The position numbers were made by a program, and so were the translations under genes. This document shows, piece by piece, positions 10,431 to 20,319 of a stretch of DNA of 64,000 nt. Numbering within the stretch: position 1 is the stretch's first letter; each line of letters starts with the position of its first letter. The stretch is from an uncultured Oceanospirillales bacterium. GTDB lineage: Bacteria > Pseudomonadota > Gammaproteobacteria > Xanthomonadales > SZUA-36. Where the stretch lies: the NCBI GenBank assembly GCA_913055655.1, contig CAJXKA010000001.1, positions 310,001 to 374,000 of the forward strand, written 5' to 3'. The notes beneath the pieces were generated by a model, which had not been told where the DNA came from, did not search any database, and worked only from the letters and a program-made list of their open reading frames with translations.

Positions 10431-11485
10431 CCCTGCTGATCATTTATATCCTGGTGGCGCTGGGCTTTTCGTTCATGTGCTCGATCGCCGAGGCGGTGAT
10501 GCTGAGCGTGACGCCGGCCTACGTGGCCCTGAAACTGGAAGACGGTAGCGCTTCCGGCCGGATCCTGGCGCGTATGAGTGAAAAGATCAGCCAGCCGCTG
10601 GCCGCCATCCTGACGCTCAACACCATTGCCCATACCGCCGGCGCCGCGGGCGCGGGCGCGCAGGCGACCAAGGTGTTCGGCAGCGCCTACCTGGGAATTT
10701 TTTCCGCGGTGCTGACGCTCCTGATCCTGATCTTCTCGGAGATCATTCCGAAGACGCTGGGTGCGCACTACTGGCGCCAGCTGGCACCGGTGGTCGCCCA
10801 CATCCTGCGGGTGCTGGTCTGGGCGCTGTACCCGTTCGTGAAGCTGTCGGAGTGGTTGACCGGTGGCATGACGGAAGGGCCGACACTCAGTGGATTCAGC
10901 CGCCAGGAGTTTGCCGCCATGGTGGAGCTGAGTGCCGAGCAGGGCGAACTGGGCCGGCGTGAATCCGAGGTGGTGAAGAACCTGCTGGCCTTGCGAATGA
11001 CGCCCGTCGAGGCCGCGATGACGCCCCGCACCGTGGTATTCCTGCTGCCCGATACGACCACGGTGGAAGAGTTTTTCCATCGCTACGAACAGGAGCCTTT
11101 CTCCCGCATCCCCATTTTTAACGAGGACCAGGACAACGTTACCGGCTTCGTGCTGCGCAGCGACCTGTTGCTGGCGCAGGCGCGCGGCAACGCGCACAAG
11201 AAACTGGCGCGCTACCGGCGCGACATGCCGTCGATACCGGAGAACATCACCCTGGCCCGGGCGTTCAATGTCTGCCAGCGCGAACGCGCGCACATGCTGC
11301 TGGTCGTCGACGAGTATGGCGACATGCAGGGCCTGCTGACCCTCGAGGACATTATCGAGACCCTGTTGGGGCTCGAGATCGTCGACGAGACCGACGACAG
11401 CGTCGATATGCAGGCCCTGGCCCGGCGCAAGTGGCGACGGCGCGCCCGCGACATGGGCCTCGATATCGACGAAACGGGCCGATAG
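10427..11485 (+). CDS. CNNM/CorC-type transporter with CBS pair (DUF21)
   Basis: 352-residue membrane protein: DUF21/CNNM transmembrane domain (about residues 1-165) with SEIIPKTLGAHYWR, then two CBS domains (about 190-320) seen as MTPRTVVFLLPDTTTVEEF and LLVVDEYGDMQGLLTLEDIIETLLG. The family is linked to magnesium/cobalt efflux or tolerance. The ATG at 10427 overlaps the hemH stop by 4 nt and starts directly with a hydrophobic helix. The C-terminal acidic/basic tail lacks the CorC_HlyC domain. Confidence 0.92.
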   Translation: MTLLIIYILVALGFSFMCSIAEAVMLSVTPAYVALKLEDGSASGRILARMSEKISQPLAAILTLNTIAHTAGAAGAGAQATKVFGSAYLGIFSAVLTLLILIFSEIIPKTLGAHYWRQLAPVVAHILRVLVWALYPFVKLSEWLTGGMTEGPTLSGFSRQEFAAMVELSAEQGELGRRESEVVKNLLALRMTPVEAAMTPRTVVFLLPDTTTVEEFFHRYEQEPFSRIPIFNEDQDNVTGFVLRSDLLLAQARGNAHKKLARYRRDMPSIPENITLARAFNVCQRERAHMLLVVDEYGDMQGLLTLEDIIETLLGLEIVDETDDSVDMQALARRKWRRRARDMGLDIDETGR

Positions 11486-11588
11486 CCTACAGCGACGATC
11501 GGTGATTTGCCGATGACGTCGCGCGCCTGCTGCGCCAGGCTTGTCCATTACCGCCCCCTGACCGGCATGGCCCGGCGATGGAGGGCGC

Positions 11589-11741
11589 ATGAAATTCAAA
11601 GTCAGTACCTGGTGGCGGCTGAAGCAGGCACGCCGGCGCCATCGTTCATACCGGCACAGGCGGCCCGCCCAGGCGATATCGGCGCGGCGCCAAAGGCGAT
11701 GGCGGGACCTGAGCGCGGTTCGCCGACCGTGGGGATGGTGA
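11589..11741 (+). CDS. possible 50-residue Arg-rich small protein
   Basis: An ATG at 11589 preceded by GGAGGG at close spacing opens a 50-codon frame starting MKFKVSTWWRLKQARRRHRS and ending PWGW. It is extremely basic (Arg-rich) with several Trp. No family is recognised. In GC-rich DNA such a frame can arise by chance, so the support is the ribosome-binding site and the isolated position between two operons. Apart from this the 346-base gap (11486-11831) holds only the msrP promoter region. Confidence 0.3.
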   Translation: MKFKVSTWWRLKQARRRHRSYRHRRPAQAISARRQRRWRDLSAVRRPWGW

Positions 11742-11831
11742 CAGCGAAAGGCGGTTCAGGGGCGTAATATAAAGGGTAGGTGGCCGGTCTTTGTTAACGA
11801 ACCCATCAAGCCGACCCCGCCAGGAGCCCGA

Positions 11832-12797
<966 letters not shown>

Positions 12798-12800
12798 GCC

Positions 12801-14984
12801 ATGCGACCGGGCTCACAGGGCTGGTTCATGCTGACCAAGCCGCTGTTGTTCTTCGCCTGCCTGTGGCCGCTGGGGCGGCTGCTGCTGGGCGCGTTCTCGT
12901 TACTGGGCGTGGACCTTGGCGCAAACCCTGTCGAGGCCATACTGGACAGTTGCGGCAACTGGGCGCTGCGTTTCCTGCTGGCGACGCTGGCCATTTCGCC
13001 GCTGGCCAGGCTGGGCGGCTGGCGATGGCTGGTGCGTTACCGGCGCATGCTGGGGCTCTTCGCGTTCACCTATGCGCTGGCCCATTTCGCCACCTACGCG
13101 GTGCTGGACCAGCGCCTCGCCGTGCACAGCATCCTGGAAGACATTCTCGAACGGCCGTACATCACCATCGGCTTCACGGCGCTCCTGCTGCTGGTGCCGC
13201 TGGCGATCACCAGCACCCGGGGCTGGATGCGGCGGCTGGGTCGCCGCTGGCAGGTGCTGCACCGTCTCGTGTATCCCATTGCCATTCTGGGCGTCTGGCA
13301 CTTTTACTGGCAGGTGAAACTCGACACGCTGGAGCCGACAATCTATGCCATCGTGCTGGCGGTATTGCTGGCCGAACGGCTGTGGCGCCGGTCGCAACGG
13401 GCCAGGCGGACCGCGGCGATCATGGCGGCTTCCCTGGTACTGCCGGCCGGGCATGCGCTGGCCCAGGACCTGGTGCTGACGCCGTTCAGCGACCATGGTC
13501 GTGTGACCGATATCCGTCACGCCGGTGACGGCAGTGAACGGGTCTTCGTCGTCGAGCAATCCGGACGTGTTGAAGCCCTGGATGCCGCCGGGGAGCCGCT
13601 GGGGACCTTCCTGGACATTTCAGGGCGCGTGAGTGGCGGCAATGAGCAAGGCCTGCTGAGCGTGGCGTTCGCGCCGGATTTCGAAACATCAGGGGTCGCC
13701 TACGCCTGGTACACCGATGTCGATGGTGCCGCGACGCTGTCACGTTTTACGCTGGATGCCGATGACCCGGCTCGGCTGGACCCGGATACGGAAACCGTGC
13801 TGCTGACGGTGCCGCAACCGTTCAGCAACCACAACGGCGGCCGCCTGCAGTTCGGGCCGGATGGGCTGCTTTACCTCGGGATTGGCGATGGCGGTAGCGG
13901 CGGCGACCCCTTGGGGCATGGCCAGGATTCCAGCACCCTGCTGGGCAGCCTGGTGCGCATTGCCGTCGACCCGGCCAGCGATGAATACGCCATCCCCGCT
14001 GATAACCCCTTTGTCGACGCGCCTGGCGCGGACGAAACCTGGGCGATCGGCCTGCGCAACCCGTGGCGGATCAGTTTCGACCGCCTGACCGGCGACCTGT
14101 ATATCGCCGACGTGGGCCAGGGTTCCCGCGAGGAAATCAACGTGCAACCCGCGATGGATGCCGGTGGGCAGAACTATGGCTGGAACACCATGGAGGGTTC
14201 ACAGTGCTACAACGCGCAATCGTGCGATACCGACGGCCTGGTGCTGCCGGCCTGGGAATATGGCCATGATCTGGGCTGCTCGGTGACCGGCGGGGAAGTC
14301 TACCGGGGTAATGCCTATCCCGCGTTGCAGGGCGTCTACCTGTACGCGGACTTTTGCAGCGGCACGGTGTGGGGCCTGGACCGTGTCGACGGCGAGTGGC
14401 GCAATCGCGTGCTGGCGCAGACCGGCATGAACATCACCACCTTCGGCGAGGCCGAGGATGGCCGCCTGTTGCTGGCCGCGGTCGGCGAGGGCGTGTTCGT
14501 ACTCAGCGATGGCGAAGCCGTGGACGAGCCGCCGTTCCGGATTAACGCCGCCCTCAACGATGCCTGGTACGATCCCGCGACCTCGGGCCAGGGCGTGCTG
14601 GTTTCGGTCTTTCCCACGCAGGGCCAGGTGTTCCTGGCGTGGTTTACCTTTGATACCCAGCGACCGCCGGAGGATACCACCGCATTGCTGGGAGACGTGG
14701 GTCATCGCTGGCTGACGGCGTCAGGACCGATAGATGGCCGGGTGGCTGAACTTGAATTTATCCTCGCGCGCGGTGGCCGATTCGACCGGACAACGCCCGT
14801 GGTCGAGCGTTTCGTGAAAGGGCAGGGGCAACTGGTCTTCACGGGGTGTAACGCGGCGTCGTTGGCGTGGCGCCTGCCCGAATCGGGCCTGTCAGGCCAG
14901 ACCACGCTCAGGCGCGTCAACCGGGATAACGTGGCCCTTTGCGAAGCGCTGTCAGCTGAGTCCGGCGAACCAGGCGACGGTTAG
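12801..14984 (+). CDS. msrQ: MsrQ fused to PQQ-type sugar dehydrogenase and WYDP domain
   Basis: One uninterrupted 727-residue frame with three parts. Residues about 1-200 are MsrQ, the haem b membrane subunit that feeds electrons to MsrP; the family histidines are present (His95 in ALAHFATY, His154 in VLHRLVY, His167 in GVWHFYW). Residues about 203-221 form a seventh hydrophobic stretch after the basic RRSQRARR, looking like an embedded signal peptide ending HALA. Residues about 222-572 are a soluble aldose/sorbosone dehydrogenase propeller (FSNHNGGRLQFGPDGLLYLG, AIGLRNPWRISFD, GQNYGWNTMEG). Residues about 583-720 carry AWYDPATSGQG, the same unnamed domain found near the end of the window. 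Topology would put the dehydrogenase in the periplasm beside MsrP. A second internal start at 13422 is possible, but no stop separates the parts. Confidence 0.9.
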   Translation: MRPGSQGWFMLTKPLLFFACLWPLGRLLLGAFSLLGVDLGANPVEAILDSCGNWALRFLLATLAISPLARLGGWRWLVRYRRMLGLFAFTYALAHFATYAVLDQRLAVHSILEDILERPYITIGFTALLLLVPLAITSTRGWMRRLGRRWQVLHRLVYPIAILGVWHFYWQVKLDTLEPTIYAIVLAVLLAERLWRRSQRARRTAAIMAASLVLPAGHALAQDLVLTPFSDHGRVTDIRHAGDGSERVFVVEQSGRVEALDAAGEPLGTFLDISGRVSGGNEQGLLSVAFAPDFETSGVAYAWYTDVDGAATLSRFTLDADDPARLDPDTETVLLTVPQPFSNHNGGRLQFGPDGLLYLGIGDGGSGGDPLGHGQDSSTLLGSLVRIAVDPASDEYAIPADNPFVDAPGADETWAIGLRNPWRISFDRLTGDLYIADVGQGSREEINVQPAMDAGGQNYGWNTMEGSQCYNAQSCDTDGLVLPAWEYGHDLGCSVTGGEVYRGNAYPALQGVYLYADFCSGTVWGLDRVDGEWRNRVLAQTGMNITTFGEAEDGRLLLAAVGEGVFVLSDGEAVDEPPFRINAALNDAWYDPATSGQGVLVSVFPTQGQVFLAWFTFDTQRPPEDTTALLGDVGHRWLTASGPIDGRVAELEFILARGGRFDRTTPVVERFVKGQGQLVFTGCNAASLAWRLPESGLSGQTTLRRVNRDNVALCEALSAESGEPGDG

Positions 14985-14994
14985 CGACGCCGGC

Positions 14995-17982
14995 TTACTC
15001 ATTTTCCGCTTCCACGGAGAGTTCCAGCGGTACCTCGCCGTTGTCATCGGCCTCGGTCGGTTCCGGGGCCGTGGTGGATACCACCAGGCCCGCGTCGGGG
15101 TGGGCTTCGGCCAGCGCCGCGACGACGGCGGCGGCGCGCGCATCGGCCAGCGCCTGCAGGTCTGAAGGGCCCACCGCCTGGGCGTCCACCAGCCGTGCTT
15201 CAAGGCCGGCAATATAGGCCGGCTCATCCAGCACCGGTGTCGACGCGCCGGCATCCTCACCTTCCTGGGCCGGGATTGGCGCACTGTATTCCGCCTGGAT
15301 AGCCGCCAGGGGCTGTTCCGGGAACGACGCCGTGAACAGCGCTTCAAGCGTGCGGCGCTGCCGTTCGGTCGAGAGTTCCTCGGCGCTGCCCGGGTGATCG
15401 GCCTGCCAGGCCTCGATGCGGGCGTCGAGCACCTGGCGTTGCAGCGCCGGGCGGTCGACGTTCTCTGCGAACACGCCGCCCACCGCCAGGGCCAGCTCCG
15501 GGCGCTGCAGCATCGCGTCGCCCAGTTTGACCATTTTCTCGCGGTCGGGCGGCGAAAGGTCCGAGCGGCCGGGCGCGAAGCGCAAGGTGCCGAAATCTTC
15601 GTCCTCGATCCCCACCAGCGCGCCCAGCAGCCGGAATGGCGCCGTCACCGCGCGGGTGATGAGGTTGCCGATCGCTCGCCAGATGACACCGCCAATCTTG
15701 AACTGCGGGTCGTCCAGGTCGCCTTCGACCGGCACGTCCACGTCGATGACGCCCTCCGTGTCCTTCAGCAGGGCGACGGCCAGGCCGAGCGGGAGGCTGC
15801 CGCCATCCTCGGTTTCTACCTTTTCGCCCAGTTCGATCTCGCGGATGACGATATTGTTCTGCCCGTCCAGCCGGCGTTCGTCCAGGCGGTACTGCAGGTC
15901 CATGTCCAGCCTGCCGCCGTCAATGGCGTATCCGGCGAACTGCACCGTGTAGGGAGTCAGGCGGGCCATTTCCAGGTTGCGGAACGTCATGGCGATATCG
16001 GTGTTGCGCGTCGGGGCCCAGGCATCAATCGAGCCGCCGATTTTGGCCTGGCCGTACTCATTGACCTGGCCCTCGAGGTCGACGGCCGCGGGCTCGACCG
16101 AAGTGGTCGAAAGCGTCGAGATATCGCCGTTCATCGCGCGGATGGCCGCGGAGAAGGGTAACGGCAGCGAGAAATCGGAAAAATCGAGGCTGGCGTCATC
16201 CAGCTGGATGCCGCCGACGGTAATGGCGAGCTTGCCCTGGTCGGCTGGCAAATCCGCTTCGTCAGTACCTTCGTTTCCACCAGGCGGGGCCACGGGCTCG
16301 ACCAGCAGGTCACCGATGTTCGTGCTGCGATCCGCGGCGATATGGACCCGGCCATAGATGCGGTCGAACAGCACTTCCGAGGTCTGCAGGCGGTTGCCCG
16401 CCACGTCGAACTCGAACCGGTCCAGCGTCATCGCGGCCCAGGCCAGCAGGCGTTCTTCCTGGTGCGTATCCACCACCTCCAGGTTGCTCACCCGCAGAGA
16501 GCCGGCCAGGTCCAGAAGCTGGTCGGGGCCGTGTTCAAGGTTTCCGTCCAGGTCCAGCGTTCCACCCTGGAGTTCGATGCGCAGCAATTGTTCCACGTAC
16601 GGTTGCGCGACCGGCAGGCTGACGGCCTGCAGGCCCAGCGTACCGCGAGCGGTGAGATCCGGCAGGGCCGTCACTTCGCCGTTGAATGTGACCTGTCCGC
16701 CGGACGAAAGCGCGGTGGAAAGCTGCACGGGGAACGCTGTCCCCGGCTGGTTATCAATGTCAGTCGCCGTCAGCGCCAGCGCCGTGAGATCCACCGACAC
16801 CGGCGGCGTCATCGTCCGGTCCGTCGCGTGGATGGTCGCGTCGGGCAGCGATAACTGCCCCAGGGAAATGCGCCACGGGGTTTCGTCTTCGCTGTCCCAT
16901 TCCGGTGTTTCCGGGGCGGAACCGGAATGCGGCACCAGGTCGACCAGGTTGATCGAGCCATCTTCGCGCAGGTCCGCGACGACATCGACGCCCTGCACGA
17001 CGATCTCATCGACGTCGATCGTGGCGCCGGGGAGGGCCGCCCGCCCATTGATCAGCCCGAGCTTTGCCGCCGCCAATACCGGCGCGTCACCGCCGTCGGG
17101 TGTGACCTGGATGTCCGCCACCGTCCCCGACAGGCCATCGACTTCGAGTTGCAGCGTGTCCGACTGCAGGTCAAAACGGTAGTGGAGCCCGATCTCAATG
17201 TTGCCGACCTGGCTGCTGAATGGCAGGAAATGATCGGCGTATCGGAGCGCGTCCTCGAAGCCGTTGCCGACCAGCAGGAGTTGCCCGGATGAACGGAAGG
17301 GAATGATGCTCAGGTCACCCTGCCATTCCACCCGGTTACGTTCGCCAAGCCGGACGGTCACGGCATGATGGCCCTCGTTGTCGGGCAACGTACGGATGTC
17401 GTTGACGTCAATCGAGATCGGGCCGATATCGGTGGCGAAATCGCCGGCGCTGCGGTCCACCAGGTGAATGCGCCCGTCCTCGAGCACGAAATGACCGACG
17501 ATCAGGCGTGGCGGCGATTCATCTTCCTCGACGGGCTCGACGTCGTCCCCGGCCAGGTCTTTCAGCAGGCGGGAAAAGCGCGTATCGAGCCGGCCGAATC
17601 GCTCCTCGGTCAGGTGCGGTGATCGGAGCTCGATCTCGCGGAACGTGGCGGCCCAGTGAAACAGCGAGCTGAGCTGGAAGTTGGCGAACAGCCGGTCCAG
17701 CGACAGGATTTCCAGGTCATCGGTGTCCTGGATACGCAGGCCCTCGATTTCCAGGCTGATGACGTAAGGGTTGGCGCGGACCTTGTTGATGCTGGCCGTG
17801 CGGCCCGTTTCCGCCAGGGTGTTGACCACCACGCGTTCGACCAGCCACGGCACGCCGAAAAAACCGACCAGGGTGTAAGTGATGACGGCCACCAGGGCCC
17901 AGAATCGCTTACGGCGCCAGTTGATCCAGCGCTTCGCCTGGGCCTTGATCCGGTGCTCCGAGTTCGTGCCGTTGTCCGCCAC
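14995..17982 (-). CDS. DUF748/AsmA-like envelope protein
   Basis: Large 995-residue protein with a short cytoplasmic N-terminus, one membrane anchor (about residues 28-46, FWALVAVITYTLVGFFGVPW) and a long periplasmic body of repetitive beta-rich sequence, matching DUF748 proteins related to AsmA. Such proteins are thought to act in outer-membrane biogenesis or lipid transfer. The C-terminal part has a segment reminiscent of OmpA-like peptidoglycan binding (LRFAPGRSDLSPPDREKMVKLGDAM). GTG start at 17982 is supported by GGGGGGAA just upstream. It converges on the MsrQ fusion with only 10 nt between stops. Confidence 0.88.
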   Translation of the reverse strand: MADNGTNSEHRIKAQAKRWINWRRKRFWALVAVITYTLVGFFGVPWLVERVVVNTLAETGRTASINKVRANPYVISLEIEGLRIQDTDDLEILSLDRLFANFQLSSLFHWAATFREIELRSPHLTEERFGRLDTRFSRLLKDLAGDDVEPVEEDESPPRLIVGHFVLEDGRIHLVDRSAGDFATDIGPISIDVNDIRTLPDNEGHHAVTVRLGERNRVEWQGDLSIIPFRSSGQLLLVGNGFEDALRYADHFLPFSSQVGNIEIGLHYRFDLQSDTLQLEVDGLSGTVADIQVTPDGGDAPVLAAAKLGLINGRAALPGATIDVDEIVVQGVDVVADLREDGSINLVDLVPHSGSAPETPEWDSEDETPWRISLGQLSLPDATIHATDRTMTPPVSVDLTALALTATDIDNQPGTAFPVQLSTALSSGGQVTFNGEVTALPDLTARGTLGLQAVSLPVAQPYVEQLLRIELQGGTLDLDGNLEHGPDQLLDLAGSLRVSNLEVVDTHQEERLLAWAAMTLDRFEFDVAGNRLQTSEVLFDRIYGRVHIAADRSTNIGDLLVEPVAPPGGNEGTDEADLPADQGKLAITVGGIQLDDASLDFSDFSLPLPFSAAIRAMNGDISTLSTTSVEPAAVDLEGQVNEYGQAKIGGSIDAWAPTRNTDIAMTFRNLEMARLTPYTVQFAGYAIDGGRLDMDLQYRLDERRLDGQNNIVIREIELGEKVETEDGGSLPLGLAVALLKDTEGVIDVDVPVEGDLDDPQFKIGGVIWRAIGNLITRAVTAPFRLLGALVGIEDEDFGTLRFAPGRSDLSPPDREKMVKLGDAMLQRPELALAVGGVFAENVDRPALQRQVLDARIEAWQADHPGSAEELSTERQRRTLEALFTASFPEQPLAAIQAEYSAPIPAQEGEDAGASTPVLDEPAYIAGLEARLVDAQAVGPSDLQALADARAAAVVAALAEAHPDAGLVVSTTAPEPTEADDNGEVPLELSVEAENE

Positions 17983-18015
17983 GTTCCCCCCGCGACTGAT
18001 TCAGGATGTGGCACC

Positions 18016-18021
18016 AGTATA
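18016..18021 (-). promoter_or_regulatory. candidate -10 box for the DUF748 gene
   Basis: TATACT on the minus strand, 33 nt ahead of the GTG start, giving a leader of about 26 nt that contains the G-rich ribosome-binding site. No clear -35 is seen. Confidence 0.35.
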
Positions 18022-18065
18022 GGAAATTACGCCCCGGTGTTGGCGCCCGAATTCGTGGCCCGTTC

Positions 18066-19412
18066 TTAATCCAGCCTTGCCAGCAGCCGAGGATACCAGG
18101 CCGCCTGCGCCAGTCCGCGCGCGGCCATGAAGACCAGCACCGCGCCCCACAGCCCCAGCAGGCCCCAGGCGTCGGTCATCGGTTGCAGCACGGCCAGGTA
18201 GACCGCGAAGGCGAAAGCCATGGTCACCATCATTGCCGCACCCGCGGTGGCGCCGATGTAGACGCCGTCGAAATGGAAGCAGGCGACGGCGACGACCGGC
18301 AGGGCGACGACCAGCGGCATTAGCCGGTGGGTGAGGGCACGGACCGATTCCAGGTCGGTCAGGGATGCGGTGATGGCATCCCCGAAGGCCCAGAACACGG
18401 CCGAGTACAGCAGGCTGGCGACGACCGCCCACAGGCCCGCCAGCCAGACCCAGCGCCGGAAGGCCTGGCGGTCGCGTTCACCCCAGGCCGCACCGGCCAG
18501 CGCCTCGGCGGCATGGGCGAATCCGTCCAGGCCCAGCGCCATCAGCATCATGTACTGGTTGACGACATGGCTGGCCGCCATGCCGACCTCGTCGAAACCG
18601 GCCGATTCACGCATGATCATCGCCAGCGCCGTCATCAGCATGATGGTGCGAACGAAAATAAAACCGTTCAGCGCCACCAGGGAGCGAAACCGGTCCAGTG
18701 TCCAGGTGGCACGCTCAAACAGCGCGGCGGCCATCCGGCCCAGGCCCGGGTTGGCGGTCAGCAGCCACAGCCCGACCGCCACGGAACCCCATTGCGCCAG
18801 CAACGTACCCCAGGCGACACCCGGAACGCCCATATCCATGCCCACGACGAATAACAGGTTCAGCGCGGCGTTGCCCAGGTTAAGGGCCAGTTGCAGCGCC
18901 AGCACGGCGCCGGTGCGGCCCTGGCCGAACAGCGCGCCGGTGATGGCGAAAACCAGCAGGGCGGCGGGCGCCGCCCAGATCCGGATGCGGAAGTACTCGG
19001 CCGTGATGCGCGCCACGTCCTCCGGTGGTGCCATGACCTGCAATGACCAGCCCAGGATCGGCACCTGCAACGCCAGCAGCGCCAGCCCCAGGGCCAGCGC
19101 CAGCACGGCGGAACGCACCAGCACGCGCGCGACCGCGTCGGCGTCGCGGCGTCCGTGGGCCTGGGCGACCATGCCGGTCGTACCCATGCGCAGGAAACCG
19201 AAGGCCCAGAGGATGTAGTTGAAGATGACGCCGCCGAGCCCGACGGCCGCCAGGTGCACGGCCCCGGGCAGGTGGCCCACGGCCCAGGTATCGACCAGGC
19301 CGACCAGCGGCGCGGAAGAGTTGGCGAGAATCGCCGGGAAGGAAATCGCGAGCACGCGCCGGTGCGCCTCGCGGTCGCGTACCCAGGCGGCCGGCCCGCT
19401 CACTTCAGTCAC
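18066..19412 (-). CDS. MATE family efflux transporter
   Basis: 448-residue polytopic antiporter (about 12 spans) of the multidrug and toxin extrusion family, DinF-like branch. Conserved features include ISFPAILANSSAPLVGLVDTWAVGHL near the N-terminus and AQAHGRRD after the second helix pair. The frame extends upstream into the DMT gene, but the GTG at 19412 (4 nt after that gene's stop, with GGGGA about 8 nt ahead) gives the normal MATE N-terminus; upstream residues are Trp/Cys-rich shadow sequence. It is the last gene of a ppc-DMT-MATE run. Confidence 0.9.
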   Translation of the reverse strand: MTEVSGPAAWVRDREAHRRVLAISFPAILANSSAPLVGLVDTWAVGHLPGAVHLAAVGLGGVIFNYILWAFGFLRMGTTGMVAQAHGRRDADAVARVLVRSAVLALALGLALLALQVPILGWSLQVMAPPEDVARITAEYFRIRIWAAPAALLVFAITGALFGQGRTGAVLALQLALNLGNAALNLLFVVGMDMGVPGVAWGTLLAQWGSVAVGLWLLTANPGLGRMAAALFERATWTLDRFRSLVALNGFIFVRTIMLMTALAMIMRESAGFDEVGMAASHVVNQYMMLMALGLDGFAHAAEALAGAAWGERDRQAFRRWVWLAGLWAVVASLLYSAVFWAFGDAITASLTDLESVRALTHRLMPLVVALPVVAVACFHFDGVYIGATAGAAMMVTMAFAFAVYLAVLQPMTDAWGLLGLWGAVLVFMAARGLAQAAWYPRLLARLD

Positions 19413-19416
19413 CAAC

Positions 19417-20301
19417 TCAGTCCCCGACGGCCGGCGGCACCAGGGCCTTGCGGCGGCCCCGCAAGGTGATGACCAGGATGCCCGCCAGCACCATGACGCC
19501 GCCGGCCAGCAGCCGCCAGCCCGGCCGGTCACCCCACACCAGGATGCCGAAGATCGTGCCGAAAACCGGCATGGTCAGCAGGTAGGGCATCAGGGTGGGT
19601 AAGGGTGTGCGCTGCACCAGGATGAAAAACAGCCCGTGGCCCACCAGTGACGCCATGAAAATGCTGTAGCCCAGCGCCGCCCAGTGCCAGGGGCCGACCG
19701 GTCCCAGCGTGGTCAGCGATTGCGGGTCGAACAGCGCCATCGCCCCAACCAGTACCGGCAGTGAAAACACGGCTGACCAGCATTGGAAATTGAACGTGCT
19801 GACGCCGCGCAAGCCGCGCATCAGCACTGAGCCCAGCGCCTGGAAAAGTGCCGAGCACAGCACCACCACCAGCGCCTTTGACTGGCTCAGGACCAGGGGG
19901 TCCAGCCCAATGACCAGGACGCCGGTGAAGGCCACGCCCGTGGCTGCCAGTGTGCGCCAGCCGGCGCGCTCGCCGAGAAATAACATGGCGAGCAGCACCG
20001 CGAAGGGAATGCTCATGTTCTGCAGGATGGTGATCGAGGTGACGTCAGAGGACAGCTTCAGCGCCCATTGCAGGAAAGTGAAGTGCAGGGCGCCCAGGAA
20101 CAGGCCGGCCCCCGCCAGTTGCCGCCACTGCCCGGGTTCCGGGCGGCGCAGGAAAGGCAGGGTGAGCACCAGCACGCAGGCGAAGCGCAGGGCCACGAAC
20201 TGCATCGGCGTGAACGCCTCCATGCCCTTGGCGCCGGCGACAAAATTGAAACCCCACACCAGGCAAATGCCCAGCACCAGGACCAGGTCGCGGCTGCTCA
20301 A
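19417..20301 (-). CDS. DMT superfamily exporter (EamA)
   Basis: 294-residue membrane protein with ten predicted helices in two repeated EamA halves: the first ends near residue 135, the second starts LVVVLCSALFQALGSVLMRGL. Family members export amino acids or metabolites. The start MSSRDLVLVLGICLVWGFNFVAGAK is standard. It begins 18 nt after ppc and ends 4 nt before the MATE gene, so it is probably cotranscribed with both. Substrate unknown. Confidence 0.92.
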   Translation of the reverse strand: MSSRDLVLVLGICLVWGFNFVAGAKGMEAFTPMQFVALRFACVLVLTLPFLRRPEPGQWRQLAGAGLFLGALHFTFLQWALKLSSDVTSITILQNMSIPFAVLLAMLFLGERAGWRTLAATGVAFTGVLVIGLDPLVLSQSKALVVVLCSALFQALGSVLMRGLRGVSTFNFQCWSAVFSLPVLVGAMALFDPQSLTTLGPVGPWHWAALGYSIFMASLVGHGLFFILVQRTPLPTLMPYLLTMPVFGTIFGILVWGDRPGWRLLAGGVMVLAGILVITLRGRRKALVPPAVGD

Positions 20302-20319
20302 GTCCCGGGCCGCACGGGG

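Noticed and set aside
19413-19532. Upstream extension of the MATE gene
   Set aside because: The added residues are Trp/Cys/Arg-rich and antisense-like to nothing in MATE proteins; a GTG with a ribosome-binding site sits right after the previous stop.
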